Below, in pieces: positions 35,873 to 46,600 of a stretch of DNA of 64,000 nucleotides. The translations under genes and the position numbers were made by a program. Below the pieces are notes generated by a model, which was not told where the DNA came from, searched no databases, and saw only the letters and a program-made list of their open reading frames with translations. Numbering within the stretch: the first letter of the stretch is position 1; every line of letters starts with the position of its first letter. Source of the DNA: Lumbricus rubellus (lineage: Eukaryota; Annelida; Clitellata; Crassiclitellata; Lumbricidae). The stretch spans positions 2,126,782 through 2,190,781 of the forward strand of contig OX243826.1 of the NCBI GenBank assembly GCA_945859605.1, written 5' to 3'.

Positions 35873-36217
35873 ATAAATAAAAGTCATTGTTGACCATAAA
35901 ATCCCCCATTGTTTCACAGGAACTAAGTCATTTACCGTAAAACCCCCTCCACAAAGGAACTAGCGAAGAATATACATTTATACAACTAACTTTTCTCACG
36001 TGATTTCACTGTACCGGTATTCAAATACATTGAAATGACGAATATAAACAACCTACCATATCACTTCAATGTGATGCGATAAGCTGCAACCTCGAAAGTA
36101 TTACCACATACTTTGCCATTTACAAGTATTCAAACGCCATAATGGAAAAAGTCCGGCTGCTCAGAAAGTCGCAGTCGCAGCGACTTTCCGACTGCGACTT
36201 TCCGACCAAAGTCGTCG

Positions 36218-39200
36218 TCAACAGCATTTTTTCGTGTCATTAACAGTTCGACTCGATAAGTTCAACGTCGATGAATTTCCTTCCGACAAACTCTGCGCCC
36301 CACCGTGAATCCGCTTCAACTCCTGAAACAAAACAGCAGTTATGTACACGCCAGTTGAAGAATAATGATGATGATAATAATAATAATAATAACAATAATA
36401 ATAATAGTGATAATAATATTAATTAATAATAATATCTTTACTACCTCAAGAAAAGAAATTTAAAAAAAAAATAATAGCGACGACTAGGTGCCGTTCTAGA
36501 AGTTTTTATTTTATTATGGTAATTAGGGTGAAAGTCCCTAATGGATCATACGCACCTCGGGGCAATAAAAAAAAAAAATAATAATAATAACAATAAAAAC
36601 AGCAATATAAGTTCGTTTTCTTCATGTTCTCTGCCTCTATGCAAGTTCGAATGTACAATGTTGCCACTCCATCCTCTGCTGTGCCTTCTCCTTGATTTTT
36701 TTATATCCAACCTCCATCATCCAGTTGAGCATCATCTGTCTTAGACTTCCTTCTCTTCCCTTCCTCTTCATTTTCAGAAGTTACTAATTTTGTAAATTTG
36801 TTGCCAGAGTCAATAACATCAACCTTCCTTTCCAAGTAACCCTTCTGGGAGATATTATAATGTTGCATCAAATTCATCGTCATAATATAAAATTGGTTGA
36901 AAGCGTTTTGAGGGTGTCTTAAATTGATACTTTATATAAAGCTCAGAAGTACACACACGCCAGGAAAGCGCAACTGCAATTATAATTGCAGAGCAACTGT
37001 GAGTGAAGGACTTGTGTCTCAAGGTCACTACACAGTAACCACCTTGAACAGGGATCGAACCTATACTCTCCGCTTTACAGGTCAACCTCTCTAATCATTC
37101 GGCCACCGTACCCCACCATGTCTTAAATAAACATCTGCATGCACCCATGAATTGAAAAGAATAGAGAGACCTGAGCGATTTTAAGGAAAGCCTCATTGAT
37201 GTTTCTGTTGTCTTTGGCGCTTGTCTCGAAGAAATGGAAGACCTGTTGCTGTTCAGAAAAGTCGATCGCTTGAGCGTAAGGCACCTGACGTAGATCTTCC
37301 AAATCACATTTGTTACCTCGACACAAAAAGAAATTAATAAATTATTTATTTATTCTAGTCGATTTTCTATTAATAGCATCTACACCACAAAAATTAATAT
37401 CAACATGTCCACCATAATAAGAATTTCTATTAATCTAACCTAATTTTATCTAATATTTATGTATATTGGTAATTTAACACTTCTCATACCAGAACTATTC
37501 TGAAGCGCTCTCGGCATGACAAAAAGTCTTCAAGCAGTGAAAAGATGCATGTGAATTACCCAAAAGAATCCTGCACCATGAATTGCTTATGAATTAATAT
37601 AGATCTATCAATAACTGAACCAAATAAGAAAACCTATTAATATCTCAACAAAATAAGAATACCTATTAACATCTTCACCATATAAGAATACCTATTAATA
37701 TCTGAACCACATAAGAATACCTATTAATATCTTAACCAAAATTAATAAGAATACCTATTAACATATTCACCGAATAGAAATACCTATCAATATCTTCACG
37801 AAATAAGAATACCTATTAATATCTGAACGAAATAAGATTACCTATTAACATCTTCACCATATAAGAATACCTATTAATATCTGAATCAAATAAGAATACC
37901 TATTAACATCTTCACCAAATAAGAATACCTATTAATATCTGAACCATGGAAATAGAAATACCTATTAATATCTGAACGACATTCGGTGCTGCATATCGTC
38001 GAACATCTTCGAGCCAGCGTGAGCAATTCTCGAACGATGACATTCGAGTTGTGTCGTAGGCAATGATGATTCCGTTGGCGCTTCGGTAATAGCTCTGCGT
38101 TATCGTTCGAAATCGCTCTTGTCCTGCAGTGTCCCAGATCTGCAGCTTTAACAGAAACACACACAAGCAGAACCATCAGTTTTTGTGGCTTCAGGGAACA
38201 ATACCAAAACACATTTTTACACTGGGGCATGGAGTTGTGGTGTGTATGTGTGTTGCTTTGCGGCCGATGAGTTGCAGGTTCGAATTCACCTCAAGTCGCT
38301 GTGTAGGGATCTTGAGCAAGTCCTTCACTCGCAATTGCTCAGTGCTTCGGCGTGAAACTCCAATGCAGTGTTCGCACTGTAGTCGGGAGCGCCTCTGAGT
38401 AGGAAACTTGAAGGGGCGCTATAACAAGTGCACATACAAACAAACAAATTCAAATATTGAAGTGAAGAAGCAAAGCAGATAGAACCCTTAAGGGACTACT
38501 GTCCCGCTGTCCCGGTAACTTAAGTACAAGTAAAAATAAACAGCAACAGATTATGCAAATATCTTAATATGAGAAACCAAGTCTTAAAAATTAGTATCGT
38601 TAACTAAATCTTACAGTAATGTCTTGAGGTAATGTCGTGTAATCGTAATCTCCAAACTCATAAAGCACTACTTGAAAGCCAAGCGTGGGGCAACAGCTTA
38701 TTCATGAGCACTGCGTCAAGTCAAACGGGTTGTCCTCACACTGATCATCCATTCAGCAAAGTTTTCAGCAAGAAGTAAAAGAATGTAGAGCAAGAAATAA
38801 CAGATGCAGGATGAATCATAGATGATAAATAGTCATGTCTCCTCCAATCTATGTCACCCAACCACTACCCTACTACCTATGGTATACTCCCGTGGTAAAT
38901 ATGGTAGTGCCAGTCCTAAGTCTGGACAACGGAGGATGGCAATTCTGACCATCTCTATTCTGACAGAGTGTCACTATAATAATTCAAACTGAAACTAACC
39001 AACCACAGCGTTGCTAATGGCAACACATAATTACCATACAGGACGACGACATCTGTTGCCAGTTGCTCTGCACTATTAACTCATTCGAGCGTTCATTTAA
39101 TTACATTCAGATTTATTTCTAATTATCGTCACAACAAATGTGTGCATGTGTGTGTGCGCAAGCATGTCTGCGTGTGCATGCGTTTGTGCACCCCAGTGCG

Positions 39201-41271
39201 TGCGTGTGTTTGTTTGTGAGTGCATGTGATTGTGTGTGCATGCATGTGAACCCATTGCTCCACCATGCACACATTTATAGCTTAGGGCCCCCCCAAAAAT
39301 TGAGTGCCTAACAAACCTTGTGGAAGACTGTGGAACCTGAAGCAGACTCTATTTTTTTTTATTGCAGTCAGATTACACAAGATGATAGGAAAATAATGTA
39401 GACAATAAGAACGCATTTGTTACAAAGAGAGACTGAACTCTGAATGGATGAAGATCCCGCTTGGAAGGGTCACCCAAGTGAAGAATTACTCGTGAACTGA
39501 GATAGATGATTAAATAAAATTAAATAAGGCGATGATAGCCTGCAACAAAGTTTATATCGACAAGAACATGTAATGAAGCAAATATAAGTACAGACTTAAT
39601 TAAAACCTTAACACATAGCAATCATTTGCACTTTTGACGTGGTTTAGTGGAGGAAAATAGAAACACATGCAGTCTCTATGAAAAGACCTTTAAATTACTG
39701 GAGCAATGATTATCTATTGGTATTGTGTTCCATATACACTATAGGCATCATAGGATTCAACAGTGAAACATCCAGCATTAGAACATTGGGCTTCGACAGT
39801 TCATCATAATATGATGCAGTGCCTATAAATAGGTCATCAACAGCCACAGCTTGTGAGTTATTGTTATTTGCTGATGGACATGCAGCCAGTGCAGGTCGTC
39901 ACGCAGCAGAGCGGTGACATGATCGGATGGTGGATGGTCATATATAGGACACGTGCAGAAGAGTTTAGCACCGACTCTATAAGTGTATATTGACAGTACT
40001 TAATGAGCTCTGCTTCTAGAGACTTGATGATGAACTTTCGATTGTGCACATGACCTAAACCCTAGACTTCAGTCTCTGAAGTAACAGGTTTGTGCATACA
40101 TGAACCTGGAGATGTCTGTCCAAATGAAACTCCGGTCATATAAACTTAACAGGGTTTGACGAGCAAATATTTAATCACCACTTGAAACAAGACACCATTG
40201 TTTGTTTGTTAGTGAGCAATGTAGTCCAAACGTCCAATATATCGACCAGTCAAACATGAACAAATTTCAATAAGGCCAGTAGAATAATAATATGTATTGC
40301 ATTAAGGCTTGTAAAAAAACAATACATTTCACAAAGGCCAGTCAAAATATAACAAATTTTACTCAGGCTTGTTATAAACAATAGATTTCACTAACGTCAG
40401 TCAAACGACAATAGATTCCAATAAAGCCAGTGAAGCAACAATTTTAGACAACAATATATTTTGCTACTTAAGACCAGTCAAGCAACAATACATTTTGCTA
40501 AAGTTCTAGTGTATTGACACATTCATACAGTACGACGCTAGGGGTCCTCGTACATGTTTCGAACAAATCACTTAAGATAATCTGAATGGTTTTTAATCAA
40601 GAACAAGTAATCATTATCACCAAATTTATATTTAAATTGTCACTTGAAAGCAAGGAACAGAACTCTACCAGATTATTTATGAGTGTTGCATCAAGTCAGA
40701 GGGGGTTCCATATATATGAAATACAGATTCAATTTTAATCTGACTGAGGTTGTAAAATCTCAAAATTTAATTTTGATTCATTAGATAATTATCAGGTTGA
40801 CAAAGTACACAGCTCCTTTGTATTTTGTTTTGTGTGCTAGGCCTTAACTCAATAAATTCAAATGAAAAGCAGGGCCAACTAGTTGAATATCCAATACGCA
40901 GACAATGTCATTGATCTACCTTTTACGCCCGGCCTATTTAGAGGCTTTCTGACTTAATATCAGTAAAAAAACTCAAGGGGGGGGTCCAAATCGCTTGCAC
41001 GTCAAGATACCCAAAGTGGTCTGGCGCAAACAATCGTACAACATTTAATTTAATTTATTACAAATACCTTGATTCGTTTTCCGTCTAGTGTGACCGTTTT
41101 CATCGTAAAATCGACTCCGATCGTACTCGTGTGTCGTTCCACAAAACATCCTCCCATGAACCGCTGCACGACGCAAGTCTTGCCGACACCCGCATCTCCG
41201 ATCAACACCAACTTAAAGAGCAGATCAAACGCTTCCTCCGTCTCGAAAACCTCTCCGCGACTCTTCGCCAT
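36218..41271 (-). CDS. RAB43: Rab43/Rab19-like small GTPase, 4 exons, 212 aa
   Basis: Rab GTPases cycle between GTP and GDP forms and direct vesicle traffic; Rab43/Rab19 members act around the Golgi and endosomes. Exons are 41271-41068, 38145-37962, 37316-37171 and 36322-36218, all in phase, giving 212 residues as in human RAB43. The P-loop GDAGVGKT is at 25-32 and the switch I/effector region STIGVDF at 49-55. WDTAGQE is at 72-78, with the Rab43/19-typical [14 protein letters not shown] just after. NKCD is at 131-134 and ETSAK at 160-164. The protein ends TKKCC, a dual-cysteine prenylation site. I chose the ATG at 41271 ([15 protein letters not shown]) from family length; an in-frame ATG at 41343 would add 24 residues. 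The donor of exon 2 abuts a minisatellite made of copies of itself. Whether the orthologue is RAB43 or RAB19 is unresolved. Confidence 0.95.
36367..36600. repeat. AAT-rich microsatellites in Rab intron 3
   Basis: Runs of ATAATAATAAT at about 36367-36440 and AATAATAATAATAAC at 36568-36600 flank AT-rich filler. Confidence 0.85.
36950..37118 (-). repeat. tRNA-derived SINE in Rab intron 3
   Basis: The minus strand starts GGGGTACGGTGGCCGAATGA, with an A-box-like TGGCCGAATGATTAGAG. It then has B box GGTTCGATCCC and the body AAGTCCTTCACTCACAGTTG. It belongs to the same SINE group as 31728-31942 but has a different head, so at least two head subfamilies exist. A motif copy, AAGCGTTTTGAGGGTGTC, lies just outside at 36901-36918. 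Confidence 0.75.
37600..37985 (-). repeat. ~29-bp minisatellite of splice-donor copies at Rab exon 2
   Basis: About 13 units of roughly 29 bp run from 37600 to the end of exon 2. On the plus strand each reads like AAGAATACCTATTAATATCT followed by GAACCAAAT. On the transcribed strand each unit holds CAGATATTAATAGGTATTC, the same sequence that ends exon 2 (codons V-Q-I-L-I-G, then the GT donor at 37961-37960). The exon-intron junction has therefore been tandemly copied, creating many donor-like sites downstream of the real one. Confidence 0.92.
38228..38448 (+). repeat. tRNA-derived SINE in Rab intron 1
   Basis: GCAGGTTCGAATTCACCTCA contains a B box. AAGTCCTTCACTCGCAATTG, TTCGGCGTGAAACTCCAATG, GGGAGCGCCTCTGAGTAGG and GGGGCGCTATAACAAGTGC follow, with a CAAACAAAC end. 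The order is identical to the copy at 31728-31942. The A box is weak. Confidence 0.85.
38645..38725 (+). repeat. Dispersed repeat with 'acttgaaagccaagcg' core
   Basis: AATCGTAATCTCCAAACTCA, then ACTACTTGAAAGCCAAGCGT and CAGCTTATTCATGAGCACTG, matches the copy at 6717-6805. Confidence 0.6.
38726..41060. other. Remainder of Rab intron 1
   Basis: Intronic DNA with no gene seen. It includes a GT-rich tract (about 39137-39250) and several scattered 'aacaata(c/g)att...gccagtcaa' units at 40255-40500 that look like a degenerate ~60-bp repeat. A C-rich spot lies near 39290 and a G-run near 40978. Confidence 0.5.
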
Positions 41272-41667
41272 ATATAACTGTCGTCGTCGATGATCGGTCA
41301 AAGCAGTTTTACTACTGCTTCCTCTCACGTCAACAAACGACACGGAGGACGAAATTTCTTGATCGATTCGCTTTTATCATCGGGCATTTTAACAAGCATC
41401 ATCAAGTTATTTACATTTGCCGCAGAAACCGGAAATACGTCACGAATTTATATTCCAAGAGTTTTGAAGCACATGTTGCGTGTATGAAAAATAATCTGGC
41501 GCTACCTATTTGTCGTCGAATTCATGAGTGAAAATTTAATCTTAAAAAATATATATGGCTAAGCAGCAAATTAAGAAATGCGCATGTCTTCAATTTTCTT
41601 GGATGCAAATGCCACTAGCTCTTGTCCTCATTATTCTATTCTTCATGTCAATTTGTTCCTGCAGTGC

Positions 41668-41708
41668 GTTTGCAGGCGGTTCAATAAAGTACTTACTTAC
41701 TTACCTTT
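41668..41708 (+). repeat. LINE-type 3' tail
   Basis: TGCAGGCGGTTCAATAAAG followed by TACTTACTTACTTACC resembles a non-LTR element 3' end with a short tandem tail. Only the end is present. Confidence 0.4.
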
Positions 41709-42442
41709 CGTAGCGGCGACCATGATTGCTTTTAGATTTCATAGAGACCATTTTTGCCATTGTAGGCCTAACTTATAATTACAATAATTGCATTGTCATT
41801 TCATAGAGACCATAATTTTTTATAACCTGCTACAAAGCATCAGGTTATACTGAGCATTGCGTGGAGTCAGAGGGTTGTGAAAGGATAGTGAAAGACTGAA
41901 AGTAATGTCTGAGTCTGGTTGCCAGAGGATGAGAGTAGGCTAGCTGCTAATTAGGCGGATGTTGCTTAGGTCGAGAAATAAAAGCAAAGCATCAGATGAA
42001 TATGCTATGCATTGTTATAGGAGTTGCATAGTCCATTGCACCTAGGCCTACACCATAGAACTGTTTTGTATTGTATTGTTATCTATAAATTTATAAAGCG
42101 CCTCTCACAGTGCACACCAATCTTTTTGGTAGAATTGCACATTAAAATGTCAACTAAAACGTGCAACAGGTTTTTTGATAAATTATTAAGCCTATGCTAA
42201 GTTTCAAACATTAGCATCACATAATTTATAAGAAGCACCAGTACAAAAAATATGACTTACACTTACAGAAGGAAGGAGATAGAAGATTTGACCCTATCAA
42301 ATACTTTATTCAGTTAGCAACAAGGCTTTCAGAGATTCAAAACGCAGAATCCAAATGTACTACAAACAGCTTAAATTAAAAATATGTCCAACTGTATTCA
42401 ACGTTTAAAGGTTTAAGCAAATTCTAACAATGAAAGAATTGC

Positions 42443-42448
42443 TTTATT
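42443..42448 (-). terminator. Candidate polyadenylation signal of the coiled-coil gene
   Basis: AATAAA on the minus strand, about 160 nt downstream of the stop at 42610. Position and strand fit; no transcript evidence is available. Confidence 0.4.
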
Positions 42449-42609
42449 GTTTAATCATTAACCCTTACTATCAACCATTTGAAACCTTATTCCTTCAGAG
42501 AAAGAATGTCCCTCAAAGCTAAACTTAGGCCTATAAGAGGGATAATGTGCAAAAGAAGCAGAAACTCCATATGCTAAAGCTAGGATAGCGTAGCTAGGAA
42601 GCTATGCAG

Positions 42610-45600
42610 TCAGTCATGGTGAAGAACATCTGACAGTTTCACGACAAAATTTCGGAGCGATGCCTTTTCGTTCTTCAGCTTTGATTCGTAGGCAAGAGCA
42701 GCCGTCAAGATTTGATCAAGGCGCTCAAGGTTTTCAGCTTCAAAGCATTCCATCTGACTGAAAAAAAACCAGCACATCATAATATTATGTATCATGAAAT
42801 ATGATGCAAAGTCCAGCACGGCAGCACTACACTAACACGCAACCGGGTTGCAACTCAACATCTGAACAACACGAAATTTTTGAAGCAATTCTTTAGGTTT
42901 TTAGCACCATTATTTCTGCCCCCAAAATTACATAAATGTTTCAGGCCTAAAATTATAAAATAGGGCTACACAATCTTGTAAACATTAAGGTTTTAAACAA
43001 GACAGACAACAAATCCAAACCAAAACAACTTTAAAATGTTGCATGCATACAAGGCTTAAAGTGTGGCTGGACCAAGGCCGTGGCTAGTGGGGGGTATTTT
43101 GGGTGTTTGAACACCCCTCCGAAATGAAAAATGTAAAAAATATATAACGCATTTACTAGCACATGATGTAAAAACCATGAAATAAAACCATGAAAACGCC
43201 CCCCCCCCAAATGAAAAATGTAAAATATAATAGAATGCATTCACTGGCACATATTGAAAAATGAAAAAGCTTGAAATCTTAAAAAAGGTCATCAACTTTT
43301 TGACAGGGAAATGGTCTATTTTTCCTGGAAATGACTGAAAAAGGTCATCAACTTTTTACAGGGAAAATGGTATGTTTTCCTGGAAATTTGGACAAATGAA
43401 TAAAAAAGGTCATCAGCTTTTTTGACAAGAGAAATGGTATGTTTTCCTGAAAACACCCCCCAAATCAAATCCTGGCTACGGCCTTGGGCTGGACGGTCAG
43501 CAACGGTATCTATTGGCACTTATTTTCACGATGAATTTGATTAAGACTAAGAACACAAGATAACAACTTGCCTGAACACATGAGTCCAATCTTGAACAAT
43601 ACCGTCCTTAATCTGTTCAGCCAAATCTGCAGATAACCAGTAAGAAATATTCGATGTCAGAGTTAAACAAACACCAAGAAATACGTTTAATATGTATCCA
43701 TAAACTTAAAATTCAACACTGTTTCAAAATTCCTTGACAATTAAACTGCTTGACAAACCAGCCGATCATTAATTATTTAGAAGAATGTAACACATTTTCA
43801 GATAATTTAACATCATTTAGAATAATTATAACTTGATAATGCATGTTTGGATAAGAATGTTCACACTTATCAACAACCTATATTGTTTTGCAGTACAGCA
43901 TTAAAAAAGTCTATGTAAGTTCAGATTACGACTCAAATAATTTTTCAATTATCATCAAAGAACTCCAAGTAAAGAATAGTTTCAACAAATAAGATTTAGA
44001 GCACAAGGCAGTTTCAGTAGGAGTCTTGAAATAAGGGAGTAGATAGTTCCAGATTGAGGGACGACCCGCAGGTATGAATAAATGCCAAGGTCAAGTTGTG
44101 ATAATCAATCAAGTGTGTTATGAAAGTCAATCAAGTGTGCCATGAAAGTCAATAAAGTGTGTTATAAAAGTAAGACATTTCCAACATTGATTGAAGATCA
44201 GATCAGACTTTATTAATTAATAAACTAATAACTTAATTAATCAAGAGAGCATGGAATACCAGCAGATGATTTCAACATGCATTGTACACAAGAAGTGTCA
44301 GCTCAAAACAATAGAAGGAACTGCAAAACAATAAGTAAGTACTTAGAAAGATACAAACTTTGAATGAGTTTCTTCATAGGCAGTAACAAACGTGAACTAG
44401 CATCCTTTCCACTGTTCTGCTCACTGGCTCTGAAGTCCTGTTCGTCTACTGCACAGCGACTAGGTAGATTATTGAGAATGCTGGCGAGCTCTTCTCTGCT
44501 GCGTACTTCACTCTGTACTGCCCTGGCACCAGCATCACTTGGACCTGCCCTGATGCCTGTATCACTTGGAACTGCCTTGGCACTCATATCACTTGGAACT
44601 GCCCTGGTACCCCTTTCATTTGGAACTGCCCTATCTTCGCGTGTGCCCTGACTTTTTGGACTTGTGATTATCTGTTGGTCAGTGTCACTTGCAAAACTGT
44701 AGAAGCTGTCATAACTTGGATCTTGCTTATCATCAGTTTTGCTTGCAGTATCCAGTGAAGCTGCTTGCACAAAGAAAGCAATTTAATGCAATGAATTCTA
44801 GATTATAGATATTAATTAGAACTACAAATATTCCAGAAAATGCTTTCAGTTTATCTTAAGATGCACCTTTTAAATCCGTACAGTTTTTACAGAGCATTCC
44901 TGCGCTTCCCCAAAATTCACTATATGCATAGAGTTCAGATATATACAAAATTATACATTCATATAGGACATTTTCTAACATACTGCTCAAAGTGCTCCTA
45001 TCATGCAATTCAGTATGAGAATCTTAGAAGAATAATTGAATGGGATCTGACTATGATCCACATGGAGTTGGGCTTTGCAAAGAAGACTTTACAGCGGGTT
45101 CCTAAGAAAGACTAGGGGTTGAACCCTAGTAAAAATCTGGGCAATTCTCACCCTCCTGCATGCATGCCACATGTAACTCATGGAGGACCCAAATGTCCAT
45201 TTGCATGTGACCTGTTTATCGTTTATAGGTACCCAACTAACACCCTTGAGAATGTTGACACAAACTTATCTGGTTCACTTAAAAAATATACAGAGTTAAA
45301 ATGATTATTGACTACTATATAAAGAGCTTACTACAGCTTTTGCTTTCAGTGGGTATCTTATGAGAATCAGTCTTTCCATCTTGCTTAAAGTCTGGATGTG
45401 TGTAGCGCATGAATTCACGCGATGCAAGAATTGAACTCATGTCTTGATTCTCGTCCTGACAAACAAACAACAAATCAATGCACCACAATGAAATTTAATG
45501 GTACAGGATAACAATGGTGATGTTGCAATCATTGTTCTGACTATTCTTTGCATTGATGTAATTATGGTCTCGTTGTTAATATGCATCATATCTTTATGTT

Positions 45601-46600
45601 TCAACTTAAATATGTTTTGATTTATGATTCATTGATGATTTTTCCTTAAATGATACATTTCCAAGTATTTTGTTATCTAACAGGTCTGCTTAAAAGTTAT
45701 AATATCATCTTTTGTTTAAACTTACTTCAAAGTATTTTCTTTTTCTGTCCGCTGACGCATTGAGTTGAGGAGGCGAAGAAATCTTATCCAACGAGAAACT
45801 GCTGTTCACATTTCTAGACAACACAAACATTCAACAATAACAATTTTCAAAACTGTGAAATAGGACATGAAAGTTACATGCATTAATGTCTAGACAAAGC
45901 AGACACTTTTTTATTTACCTCTGTATAACTACTTAATAATCATGGATTTATAAAGTGTCCCTGCTGGCCAACTATATAGCTAATAGCCAAGTATTAATCA
46001 ATGGCATTGAACAGTTGTGAATGAAGGACTTGCTCAAGGAGTCAAGAAGTCAGGGTCCATATAGAGAGAATAGTCGTCATGTGGAAGAGTTCAAATGCTA
46101 AGACAAGTGGTCTGACTCTTACCAATCAGCTACTATATCCCATACTTATATATCCAGACACCCATGCCAACCAAGTTTTGTCAGCAGCTTCCCTTGGGCG
46201 GCTTGGACCCATGCAGGAACAATGAATTAGATCTGTTAGTTATATAAGTTGGTAGAACTGCATGGGTTTAATTCTCACAAGACATTATGAACTTTCAGAC
46301 AATAATTATTCATTTATTATGATTAAATTATTAAGCACCGTTAGACATTAACCAAGCACCAATCGGATTCAATGATGATGAAGAATTTTGCAAGTGAAGA
46401 ATTTCCTCAAGGTCCATGTACAGCGAATGCGTTAGAAGAGAAAACTCTAACCCATACGCTTCGCTTTACAAAGCTGACACTCAATCGGATATAGGCATAT
46501 AGCCTACAACAATACCATTGTTACATGATTAAAAGTTAAAGTCAACTTACTCTAAAAACGACGAAGAAAATGGATCTGTAAACCCGCTGTCCACAGGCAT
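42610..46600 (-). CDS. Small coiled-coil protein, possibly TEX12-like, 6 exons, 285 aa
   Basis: Exons are 46600-46551, 45801-45726, 45455-45332, 44763-44359, 43626-43572 and 42757-42610. Phases match throughout and total 285 residues from MPVDSGFTDPFSS. Intron 5 uses a GC donor in the strong context AG|GCAAGT, and exons 2 and 4 have tandem AG acceptors. Residues about 128-172 are five imperfect 9-10-residue units of RAVPSD type. The last ~65 residues are charged and helical (IKDGIVQDWTHVFSQMECF, LKNEKASLRNFVVKLSDVL) and end LHHD. This end aligns without gaps, from my memory of the family, to the end of TEX12, a synaptonemal-complex central-element protein that ends LHR. That match is weak and is inference. 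The gene model is firm because six exons chain in frame; the function is open. Confidence 0.7.
43072..43487. mobile_element. Inverted-repeat MITE with 6-bp duplication, in intron 5 of the coiled-coil gene
   Basis: The left end CCAAGGCCGTGGCTAG is matched by the inverse of the right end CTGGCTACGGCCTTGG. The 6-mer gctgga lies just outside both (43066-43071 and 43488-43493). The interior has C/G runs and about three units of AAAAGGTCATCAACTTTTTG with AGGGAAATGGT. That unit resembles the internal repeat of the hAT-type element at 5014-5511. Confidence 0.75.
45940..46500 (-). repeat. Decayed SINE/L2-tail copies
   Basis: GGATTTATAAAGTGTCCCTG (45949), then GAATGAAGGACTTGCTCAAG with a diverged tRNA-like head to about 46145, and a second copy around 46350-46500 (GAAGAATTTCCTCAAGGTCC). 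They follow the SINE order, inverted. They lie in intron 1 of the coiled-coil gene. Confidence 0.5.

Noticed and set aside
36701..36883. 60-codon minus-strand frame considered as the last Rab exon
   Set aside because: It ends GGWI without cysteines. The exon at 36322-36218 has a proper TTTCAG acceptor, matches the phase of exon 3 and ends TKKCC, giving exactly 212 residues.
37600..37985. CRISPR-like array
   Set aside because: The units are contiguous with no spacers and lie in a eukaryotic intron; a minisatellite explains them.
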